A DNA stretch of 64,000 nt from Acanthornis magna. Taxonomy: Eukaryota; Chordata; Aves; Passeriformes; Acanthizidae. Positions within the stretch are counted from its first letter, which is position 1, and each line of letters begins with the position of its first letter. The DNA lies in contig JAWUZG010000174.1 of the NCBI GenBank assembly GCA_036785705.1, positions 496,001 through 560,000 on the forward strand, read 5' to 3'. Both the position numbers and the translations under genes were made by a program. Under the pieces are notes generated by a model. It ran no database searches and was not told the DNA's origin. It was given only the letters and a program-made list of their open reading frames with translations. Below are positions 23,301-35,300 of the stretch, in pieces.

Positions 23301-26300
23301 TTTCCAGGAGCATGGACTGCGCCACTGCCAGCTCCTCCTGCAGCTTCCTGGGAAAGATCAGTGCAAATCTCACAGACATCGGGAAACCTCATTTCAGGGA
23401 GCCCATGCCCACCTTCCTGTGCTGCATCTCCTGATTAACACTCACACATTCCTTTTTTACCTGTCTTTTGGTCCTCTGGGGTCACCCTGTGGCGTGGGAT
23501 TGGCCCCACCACTTGCTCTTACCTGGAGCCATCTGGGTGGGATGGCAGATCCTCACATGCTGTTTGGCATCACTTTGATGCTCTAAGCCCTTAAGATCAC
23601 TTCAGCCTAGCAAAGAGACTTGAGTCCCATCTCAGACTAAAAAGACCTTTGGACCATTCGCATTGGACTTCCTTAGGCTTTCTCTGTGGTCTCTGCCCTT
23701 CTCCAAACCTCTCTGATCACCACCAGTGAGCACTGCTCACCTCAGACAAACGTGTGACTCCATGGCAGGACAAATCTCCAGCCACGCTCTTGATGGTGAC
23801 CTGTGGGCATCACACTGAAGTCCTATAGGACACAAGAAAAGAAGACTAATTACCTCTTTGCAATACTTACATGTTTGTTGCTTCAGCTGCATGAATCATT
23901 TCCTTCATGGCTGCTCTGAGTGGTGAGGACCGTCCCTTTGGGAAACCCATGTCTCCTAGAGCCCAGTTCCAAGGCCAGCTGGACAACTCCTGACATCCAG
24001 CCTTGCCTGGGATTCCTTCTGTCTGGGAGCAGCCCAAAGCACCCCAGTCTTGTCATTTTACAGGGCAAAGAGCCCTTCTCCAGTGGCAAAGCCCTGTCTA
24101 TTGACAGTCTCCAAAACTACCAAACAATGAAATGGCTTCTGCAGGGGCTCACAGAGCTTGTCCTGCAGGTGGAATAACCTCCATTCAACATCTTCCCAAC
24201 GTTTTGTCCAGAGGCAAATTCACTATTCCATCTTCACACACATTTCATGTCAACCCAGCAGGTTCCTGGTACAGGTGCATCCCATTCAACCCTTACCTAC
24301 CTTCCAGTTTTTCCACAAGTGCTGCCTTTTCCTCCTCCAGCATCTTCTGCTGCTCAGTGGCCTCTAGAAGCCTGTCCTCTAAAGCCAAGATGGTCAGGGA
24401 ATGCTGCTTGCTTTGCTCCCTGTATCCTGCCACTTCTTCTTGCAGTTTCTGCCTCTGTAACTCATGTTTGTCCCGGACAGCCCTGAGCTGCTCGTCCTGC
24501 TCAAGGAGCTGCTGCTGTAACAGCGCCTGGAGAACAAGAGGTGGGAGCTCAGTTGGAAGTGCTGGGGGTTCCTTTTGGGATCACCATCTCTCCTGGATTG
24601 TGATTGGGAGAATGGAGGGAAGGATTTCAAGGATGGGGGAAACCTTCTTCTGCAGTGCTGCATCCTCCACCTGCACACACAGGTCAGTGGAAATACCTCT
24701 TGTGCAGTGATTTTCTTCAGCTCGTGCAAAGCTTCTCTCAGTTTTCCCTCTGTCAGATCCTGCTCCTCTGCCTTCTTTGCTGTTGCCTGTGGGAGGAAAT
24801 TAGCAATAATTAAGTTAGCCAGGAATCCACATTTCTTTCCGCAGATCTGTATCTCTGTGTATTTGGCGGGGGAAAAACCCCTTCCTCCACTTATTTGAGG
24901 CCCTGGAGCACCACACTACAGCACATTTCCCCATTTCTTCATTCCAAGAGTGAGCTGTTCTACTTCACCTCCTGTGCTCACCTCAACCAGGCTTCTCAGG
25001 TGGCTTTCCAGCTCTTGGATCTTCTTCTGCTCTTCCTCCACAGATTTCTTGCACTTGTCCTTCTCCTTGGTGACAGTGCTTTCCAGAATCTGTGAATCAA
25101 CAGCCCACAGATTCACTTCAGGAAAAAGAGACCTCAGCTCCAAGGAGGAAAGCAGCAGGGAGGGTCATTGCTCTGGAGCAGGGGCAGGTGATGGGAGGAA
25201 AGCTTGGCAGGACATGATGTGAGTCAGTGAAAGAGGGGATGGGAACACCTGGGAGCTGAGAGACTGAGGAGGAGCTGCTTAGTTCTCCTTGCCTGAATCC
25301 TTAGAAAACTGAGCACCAGGAAAACGCCATTCCCAAGGTGCCAGACACAGAAGCAGACCAGAAACTGTCTTACAAAGCCACCACAGCCACAACACACACA
25401 CGGCAAAACACCCATTCACACCCTGACCAACGCTGCATCCCACACCGGAGCCACTGCTGCCATGGCCTGGGCTTCCCTGGGACTGATGGGGGCTGCTGCC
25501 CCCTGCTCCACAGGGATATCCTTTTCCAGCCAAAAAGGAGCCAACAGGAGCTCAGCATAGGGAGGGAGGGAGGGAGGCGTGCAATGTTTCCCTGAGCTCA
25601 TGGATCACAATGCTCCTTGCCTTCCCCTCTCTCCCAGGGACTGACTGGCCGTGCACCCTGATGTCACCTGCAGGCTCTTCCCAGTTCCACCAGGGATGCT
25701 TTTGGGAGTTTACATCACCTGGATCCATATCCATATCAGGGGATATCTGATATCCTCTTTGGATCCCATCAGCCTCTTGGGACTGCACTCAGGCAGTTTG
25801 GAGCTAGAAGTTCCTCCTCTCACCAACACTCTTAGAGACATCCATTTTTCCTGCATAACATTCCTTTTCTGAACCACCAATCACATCACTGTACCTCTTT
25901 GCTCTCCTTGTCCTTTTCCAGGATAATTTGTTGGATTTTTATCTGTAAGTCTTGCTCGTGTTTTGCTTCCAGCTCCTTTGTGTGCTCCTGCAGCAGCTCT
26001 GCCTGCAGCTCCTGGAGCTTCTCTAATTGCTCCTACAGGGAGACACCGAGGTATGAAAGGAAGTGTGTCAGCAGCAGGGCAAACCTCCTGTGTACATTCA
26101 CTCACAAAAAATTCACAAAAGAGATCTCCTCTCCATCCTTGCTGCATTAGGGATATGGACACACTGTCAGTGGGCTCTGTCTCTTTTCCTTTGCATTTCC
26201 TGTAGCCTCAGGGATCTCAGCTACTGCACATCCCCAATCCAGGTGCCATATGGCTTGCTGGGGACTGCCATCATATTTACCCAGAGAAAGATTCCAAATC

Positions 26301-29300
26301 CATGTGGTTTATGTGCATAAATATTTCCGTACCTGCAACATCTGATTCCTCTGTGCCATTTCCTGATGCTTTTCCAACAAGCTCCCGAGAGCAGCCAACA
26401 GCCCTGCAAAAGTCAACGGAGTCTCGCTGTGTGGGGAGCTCACACACCAAATTATGGCCATCAGGGAACGTTTCTTCATTAAAAGGATGGTCAGGCATTG
26501 GAACAGGCCACCATCCCTGTAAGTGTTCAAATAGTGTGAGGCTGTGGCACTTGGGAACAGTGCTGGCTTAATGGTTGGACTCAGTGACCTTGGAGGTTTT
26601 TTCCAGCCTTAAAATTTCCATGATTCTGTGATTTTCTCCCCAAGGAATGGCTCATGCTGGACTTTCTCCTCTACATCTGGCTTGCTAGGCCATCCCACAT
26701 TCCCAGGGATGCCCAGCAGGACACAGACCTTTGCTGGAGGTGCTCAGGTCCATCCCCGTGCTGTCCAGGAGCTGCTCCACACCCTCCAGCCAGGAGAGGG
26801 GACCACGTGCCATGTCCAGCACCGCTGTCCTGATGGCTGAGACAGAGGGGTCCAGGCACAACACCTCCAGCTGCCCCAGCTCCCCTCGCAGGCTGGCGCT
26901 GCTGCAGGGGCTCCTCAGGCAAGCCTGGAACAAACGAACCAGTGGGGAACAAGGCAGTGCCACTGTCAGTGGCCTTCAGGGACTGGCAAATGACACAACA
27001 CCTCTGAACAGCTCAGGCCAGGCTGGATGGGACTTGGAGCAGCCTGGTCTAGTGGAAGTGTTGGAAAATACACCAGTTTAAAAATTTTGTATAACTTTAG
27101 TCAAAGGATTTGTTTGTCTGTACCCTGGGAAAAGGAATTTTAAGTTTCTTTTCAGGACATTGTTCTGCCAGGTGAGGTCTGATGAACTCAACACATTTAC
27201 AGACTGGAGCAGCCCAAAGATCCCCAGAGAGATAAAGGCCATCCATGGAACATGAACAGAACATCGGTGGCCATCTCCAGACATCCACCCCAGAGCACCT
27301 CTGACAGAGCTGGAGACATCTCGCCCTGAAAGGACTGATAAGAAAATTGAAAAATGAAGATCTAATTTACATTGGAGGCGAGGGGATTCCGATCCAATGG
27401 GAAACAACACTGAGGGTTGCTCAGCTCTGGACCAATGAATTTTGAAACAATGCATCTCTGTGGGGTTTGACTGTATAAAATTTGAAGGAAAATCCTGTAA
27501 AAGCCGTGCATCATGGAATGAATCTCTCTGCACCCCTGGGCTGTGTGTGGATGAGATGATTTCTGTGGCACACCATGGCCAGAAGACCATCCTGGCCAGA
27601 TAATAATGTAATGCCTTGACTCTCTAACATTAAAAATGTTGTTGGAGGGTTTTTGTTTTTCCCACAGTTTTGGTGACAGAAGGTGTCCCTGCCCGTGGCA
27701 GCGGGTGGAATGGAATGGGCTTTGTTGAGAATCTGTGACAAACTCCTGGGAACAATCACACAAACACTTTGGGACAACGCTTTGTTTCAGGGTTATATCA
27801 ACTCTGACCTATCCTCAGGCCAACAAAACGCCCTGTGCCGCTATCTCCCAGCTGCCACTCGGTCCTCAGTGTTTAAAGGGCTGACCTGGAGCTTCCGCAG
27901 GGAGTTCTTGAACACCTCAGTATTTGCAGACACCTCCTTCTCCTTTGCGAGCCTGGAGCTTAATTCCTTTTGCAGACTCTTCTCTCTCTCGTGACTTTGC
28001 TGGTTCTCATCAGAGATCTGCCTCACCTTCTCTATTACCTGGCAAAAGTGGATGAAGAAAGAGGAGGATAAGGCACTAAACTCATCCTGATGAGGGACCA
28101 GGATGCTCTCAGAGAGCAATGACTGAGACTTGTTGCAAACTGGCAGTCACATCAGACTCCCGGGCTTGTCCCTGTTGCAAACATGACTCCTTCCAAGCTT
28201 TGGGAGACAAAAAGGACTGTCATGGAGCAGTGCCATTAACCTGGGGCAGCCACAGCACAGCTCCTCATCTGGAGAAGCCTGGATGCTCCAGCCCCACTGT
28301 ACGTGGAGCAGACACCACGGCTGTTCCACAGCGCTGCCTTGAGCCACTCAGGTTGTTAGAGGCACTGAACATCTCTGTTGGAACTGGTGTCCAAACTCAC
28401 CTGCTGCTCTGTTTGAACTGGTGTCCAAACTCACCTGCTGCTCTGTCATGGATTTCCCTGTGCTGCCTGCTGCTGATGGAGAACAGACTTGCATCACTTG
28501 GGTCTTGAAGGACTCCAGCTGCAGCAGGGATCAACACATGGAAACAAACATCACCAATCATCAACAGCCGCTCTGCTGATCGCTGATGATCGATAACTAG
28601 CATGATGTTATTTGCAAAGGGCTGTCCCTGCCCAGAGCAGCATTACCCAGGTACTGAGGAAGGTTTGTGTGGCTCCCAGACAGCATAACTAGGATTACAG
28701 AATCCTTTTCTGTATCCTATTAAACTGCTCCATTGTCTGTGCTGCCCACACAAATCCTGTGGATAAGCCTTTTATACTTCACCCAAGGACAAGTTAAGTC
28801 CCATGCCAGTGTTTGGTGCTCAGGATTCTCGGTTTCTGTTTCCACAACACATCCTCCCCCATGGGAAGCCACATCCCTGTGCTGTCCATGGCTCCAGTGG
28901 TGATGTTCCCATCCCTGCCATTCCCTACCTGCTCCCTGGCTCGCTGCACATCAGATCGCAGCAGGTGCTCCCTGTGCCCCATCTCCCGCAGCTGCTCTGC
29001 CTGCTGGGAGCAGGCTGCCTTCAGCTCCTTCTCCGCCTGCAATGAGAGCTTTGGGATCTCAGAGTGACATCCAAAACCATGCCATGGGCATTTCGACCCT
29101 AACTATTGAGAAAGGAGTAGTCAATAGGTAACTCAAGTTACCTATTGAGAGACAGAATATGTGAATTTCAAAGAGAAAAACAGGATTCCCTTAATCTTGT
29201 CAAGATAAGAGGGACAAGAATCTGTTTAAGGCCAGCACAGAACCTGCTGAATCACCCACCAAGGACTGCCCATGCTCCAGAGAGAAAGGTGAAAAGTGCA

Positions 29301-32300
29301 CTGTGATGAAGACTACAGATTTTCATCACGAGCAGACCCCCAAAGACCACCAGGACACACAGTGCATGTGTGGTACACATGCTTAAGATATTAATGATTT
29401 CTGAGAAATTATTTGTATAACCACTCCTATCCCAGGGGATGTGATGAATATTCATGAATGTTACCCATAATATTGTGTGTTGGCAGTGCCAGGTGTGTGT
29501 GTTTGGAGGAGTGAATCCCCACACCCGGCGCGCCGAATAAAGCAAATCCCCACTGCTCTGTCTCTGCAGTGTCTCTGGGCCTGCTTGGGGTGAATCACTA
29601 TCCACTATTCCCATCAGACAACTCCAAATGAAGCTCTGGAACACCAGGAGACAGGCAGCAATCCTGATGCAGGGAGCGGGGTTGCAGCATCGACCCTTCA
29701 TGGCAATTTTTGCCTGGGTTTGGTCCCTGGGATATTGTCCATCCTTAACTTGCTCACCCAGCACCCACACAGGGCACTCTGTTATCTGAATTATTTTTCT
29801 TCTTCTCTGAGGGTCCATGGCAGAGCTCAGGACAGTTGGACACCCTGCCTTATCCAGCCTGTGCTCCCAGGTGTTGCTGGTCCTCGTCCGACCCCTCTGG
29901 AATTGTTGGGAAATATACCAGTTTAAAAATTTTGTGTAACTTTAGTCAAAGGATTTGCTTGTCTGTACCCTGGGAAAAAGAATTTTAAGTTTCTTTTCGG
30001 GACATTGTTCTGCCAGGTGAGGTCTGATGAACTCAACACATCTACAGACTGGAGCAGCCCAAAGATACTCAGAGAGATAAAAACCATCCATGGAACATGA
30101 ACAGAACATCGATGGCCATCTCCAGACATCCACCCTAGAGCACCTCTGACAGAGTTGGAGACATCTCGCCCTGAAAGGACTGATAAGAAAGTTGAAAAAT
30201 GAAGATCTAATTTACATCGGAGGTGAGGGGATTCGGGTCCAATGGAAAACTGAACACTAGGGATTGCTCAACTCTAGACCAATGAACTTTGAAACAATGC
30301 ATCTCTATGGGCTTTGACTGTATAAAATTTGGGTGAAATTCCTGTAAAACTCGTGCATCATGGAATGATTCTCTCTGCACACCCGGGCTGTGTGTGGATG
30401 AGATGATTTCTGCGGCACACCCTGGCCAGAACAACATCCTGGCCAGATAATAAAATAATGCCTTGACTCTCTAACGTTAAAAACATTGCTGGAGGGTTTT
30501 TGTTTTTCCCCAGTTTTGGTGACAGGATGATGGCACCTGCCCTCTGTGTGTCCTCTGCAGTCAACTGCTTACCTCGGTTTTCTCAGCCAGTTGCTTTTGT
30601 ATGCTCTGATGCTTCTGGATCTCCCCCTGCAGCCCCTGCAGGTCCCGCTCCAGCTCCTCGATGCGCTGCAAGAGCCCGGGGCGGGCGGTGGTCTCACCAG
30701 GGCAGCTGGGCATTGCCCCTCAGGATGACCTCCACTGATGAGCAAGATTTTCTCCTTGTCTAACTCACTTTGTTTACCCTGGAATTCTCTTCTAAACTGT
30801 ATTTACTGTGGTTATTTCAGCTGATGAGTGGAATTCCAATCTGATTTCTGATCGCATCCCCCATTCCCCCCTCTCCTCCATCCTTCCCTTCACATTGTAA
30901 CCCAGCCTTACAAATCCAACAGAGTTTACACTTCCTCAGGTTGTTATGCTCATTATGTGCCTTTCAGGACAGGAGCTGAATTTTTAACAACTCCCTTACA
31001 ATGCCCAGTTAATTATTCCCTCCCGATGCATTCCTGCAGCCACTACTTACCCTAAATGACTTTTCAACTCACATTTCTGCAGGAGATTAGTTCTTGCTCT
31101 CCGAGTTCACGCTTTGTTTCTTCTTTAATTCTGGAGCACTAGAAGGAATGGCAACCAAGGAAAATAACCATCAGGACACTGATCCCATGTCTCCTGCTGT
31201 GAATGGGACACTGGCACAGGCTGCCTAGGGCAGTGCTTGAGTCACCTTCCCTGTAGGGATTTAAAAGACACCCGAGGACATCATTTAGTGGTGGCTTTAG
31301 CAGCGCTGGGTTAATGGTTGGGCTCAGTGATTTTACAGGTAATATTCACCTCAGCGATTCTAGGATTCCCAGTCAATCCCTGTGATCTTCTGGCACATTG
31401 CAGGCAGCACAGCCTCTGCCCTTCTCATGCTGCCAGTGCAGCCTTGCACCAGAGAGAAGCACAACCCTTCTCACCTGTGTTCCCACCTTAATTCCCATGT
31501 CAGACCATAGATTACTGAGCCCCTTGTTGGTGCTGCCAACCTTGGCTGAAACAACGGCCAGCTGCTTATCCTTCTCTTGGTTTTCTTTCTTCAGTTTTTC
31601 AGTCTCTTGCTGGAGTTGCTGGATTTTCTGCTCTTTTTGCAGGAATTCCCTTTGCATGTTGCTCACCAGACCTGAGGAAAACGACTCTGGTCAGAGGTCA
31701 CCCAGGCCTGATATTTAGATAGGATATTGGGAAGAAATTCTTCCCTTGAGGGTGTTGAGGCCCTGGCACAGGTTGCTCAGAGAAGCTGTGGCTGCCCCAC
31801 CCCTGGAAGGGTCCAGGGTCACCTTGGACAGGGCTTGGAGCAACCTGGGATAGTGGAAGGTGTCCCTGCCCATGACAGGAGGTTGGAATGAGGTGGTATT
31901 TAGGGTCCCTTCCTACCCAAACCATTCTGTGATTTCATGATTTCCACAAGCCACTAGGAATTATCTGCAGCCTGTACAGTTTGGCCAGTCCCAAACCGCT
32001 TTGTGCTCTGACCCAGAGCTCCAGGGGCACAATACCTGCAGTCAAAGCCTGGTCTCTCTTCAGCTTCTCACTTTCTCTGTGCAGCCTCGCAATCTCCAGG
32101 TCTCTTTCATGGAGGGAGCGTCTGAAAACCTGGCTCGAGCCTTTCTGCAGGTCATAGATCTGAAAAACACAAATTCGCCCGTGTTCTGCACCTGATCATT
32201 CACTGACTGCTACAGCCCCTTCAGAGAGGGACATCTGGCACTTCTGGTTTGGTGGGATTGCTCTTCAGCATCTTCAACTAACTCTCAGCAGTCACTGTTT

Positions 32301-35300
32301 CCAATACCACCTTAAATGTGCTCTGGCTGTTCCTGCTGATATCCTAATACCAGAGACATTAGAGAATGAAGGAAGAGAAAAAAGGAAGGATGGAATAAAA
32401 GAAAGGAAGGAGGGTGGGAGGGAGGGAGGAAAAGGGAGGAAATGAGGGAGGGAAGAAAAGGAGAGGGGGGGAGGGAAGGAAAACACCTCCCTCCCTCATT
32501 ACCCTTGATTTCAGACACACAAACCACTCCTGCCCAGCCCTGGGTGTTACACCACAAACACATCTGTATCAGACAGGTATTTTCCCTGCTTGGTGCTATG
32601 AAAGCATCCAGTACCTGTTCCCTCAGGGCTTTGATCTCCTCTGTTTGGGCTCCCAGCTCTTGGCTGAAGCTGAGCAGCTCCTGGGTCAGCTCAGCCTCGT
32701 TCCTCACTGCTGCCTGGGCCAGTTTCCTTGCCATGGCCGCGATCTCCTCCTGCAGATGTCTGATCACCACACCTTTCCCCTTTGACTCTGTTTCCAAACC
32801 AGAGAGGTGACCTATTTCCTTCTTCAGTGGCTTCTCACCCTGCAGGCAGATTCAGGTGCTATTGGCCAGTCTGCAGCCACAGAGACTCTGGACCACCTGC
32901 CCAGGGCTACTGACCCCAGGCCAAAGCAAGGGACCTGCTGTGCCTGGCTTCCCACACCCTCCAGTCACCCACTGTCCCCGTCCACCTGCTTTGATGGCAG
33001 TCTCCACACCCTGCTGGGACTCCCGGTGGGACACAGCCATGTGGCAGGATTCACCTGCTCTGCCAAGGACCAGGACAGGGATGTCATTCCTCACTCCCTC
33101 CTTCCCCAGCATTACCTTCTCCTGTAGGGAGAGATCCACCTCGTGAGTCCCCAGGGAAGGGACTCCCCCCACACCGCTGACACCATCACCTGGGGAGCTG
33201 GCTGAGACTGGAAGAAAGCAAATTATCAGCACGAGAGGTGGTTGCAGGTAGCACAAATGCTCTCTGCAGCACCCCATTCCCTTCTCCCAAAACTACTCCA
33301 AGGCAGTGGAGTATTATTATTCAGGGTATGAGTTTGGTTCACAACCAGCAGAGAAACCAACTATTTGGCACTGGAAAGACACTTACGGTGCAAACAGTCT
33401 GCACCAACAGAAAAGAGAGTTAATTCACCTCTGGGAACCAAAACAGCTTCAAAGGAGCAGAGACAGAGCAGAGAAAGACCACCCTTATTTTTCAGCACTG
33501 CCCAGCCCCTCAGAAAGCTGATTTTTTCATCTTCCCACATGGGAACAGCCCTGCTTGCTGCCATTAGGGAGTGGGGAATCCTTTGGGCTCTGTTCCCCAA
33601 AAGAGGAGTGTGTGCTACCGTGGCTGTGTGTGTCCCTCGCTTTGTCCTCACTGTTTTCCAGTTCAACTGGGACTGAATGGTGCCACCTCCACTCTGCACT
33701 TTAGCACCTCACTGTTGACTTTGTGCTGCTTATGACTGTTCAAAAAACTCAGCCCCCCAGCAGGAAAACCACAGCATCATGCACCAGGCCACAACATCCA
33801 TGGCAAATGGCATGTTCTCCGGCTGTTTGGAGAGCCCAAACCCTCCACTCTGCCTTGCCCTATCACATGTTTTATTTCCAGAGGTGTGTCAGGTGTGGAT
33901 CCAGTTTAAAGTTCCTACACTCAAGGCAGCCCCTTCAAAGGGGGAAAAAACACCACCTCAAACAGGAGTCAGGAATAGGCCCAGGGAGCCAGTGGGGCAG
34001 ATAAAGTCAATTATGGCCCTTCTGGGTCACATAGCAGGGAAAAGGAAGAGGAAATGTCCCTCTGCAAGGGCAACAGCATTCTCCTTGGGATGTCATCACT
34101 CATTTGTTCCCTGACCCAAATGCCACCCAGGACCACACCCAGTTTTTGATCAGCTCCCTGGGCAAGGACTCGCACCCTCATCACTTTTCCAATCACCTCC
34201 ACTCAACACCAGGCTGCTCTGTGAGGACACCAGGACACAAATGGCTGGGTTTGCCATCATGGAGTACCTGGCCTCACTGCAGAGGTCCTGCTGAAGGTGT
34301 CCAGAGAGGTGGCACTGGTCATATTCCTGTCCCAGGCGCTCGTGGGTGGCCTTGGCAGCACCCGATGGGGCACGTGGCTGGGGGCTCTGGCAGCCCCACT
34401 GCCCGGGGAGTTGGGGAGAAGCTGCCATTGCAGAGAGGGCAGATGCGGAGGAGATGCAAGAGCTGAGGATTTGGGCTCTGCGACCACCTGGAGCTGCCCG
34501 GTCCACCCTGTGTGATGCTTCAAGCTGGGACAGGACATCTACGGTGGGAAAACACCATGTTATCTGCAAGATTTGAGGGAATATTTTAGCCCTGGATTCA
34601 CGTGCACCATGTTGTGCAACACCCAGGCACAGATCTCAATGGAAGCACAATTTTAGTTCTTTCCCATTTCCATTGCTCAAGGATCAGATTTTAATCAGGG
34701 CATCCAGACTCTTTGCTGAAACAAAAAGAAATTATTTGGGTTTGTTGCTTTTTGAGCTTTCCCCTGTCCATCTGACTGCCCTAATTCTGCACATCATTTG
34801 CGTGATCCAGCAGTGCTCCTTTCACAGCTCTCCTGGCTCACGCAAGGTCCTACCCCATCGTTTCTCCCGTTCACCCCAAGGAACCAAAGCCTCTCATTGT
34901 GCTCCTGCCTTCCCGTTCAGACTGGCAATTAGGACACTGTCTGCTGCTCTCCTGGTGAGCAGAGCTTTGCAGTGCACTGGGGACAAGCCACCACCAAGGT
35001 CTCAATTACAAGGGCTGTCCTAAACATCTGCCAGTGCAGGGTCACACCTGGATGTGCATCCTTCGACACCAGGCTGTTAATGGAGACCCAGAGCCCAGAG
35101 CTACTCCAGCACCTTCCCCTCTCCCAGGGCACAGGCCAGCCCTGCTGCTTTGGCTCACGCTGCTACCCACGGTGCTGGCTCACAGTGGGATTCCACAGAA
35201 ACCTAACTCTGACCCTGTCTAGGCACGGCAGGCTGCGATTCCCAGCCGGGTGGGAACAACACATTCCTCTAAGACTCGAGAGGAGTGATCCCTCCCCTCG

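Noticed and set aside
19245..29597. A single large provirus with LTRs at 19245 and 29107
   Set aside because: The two LTRs have different target duplications and are separated by many FHAD1 exons, so they are two solo LTRs.
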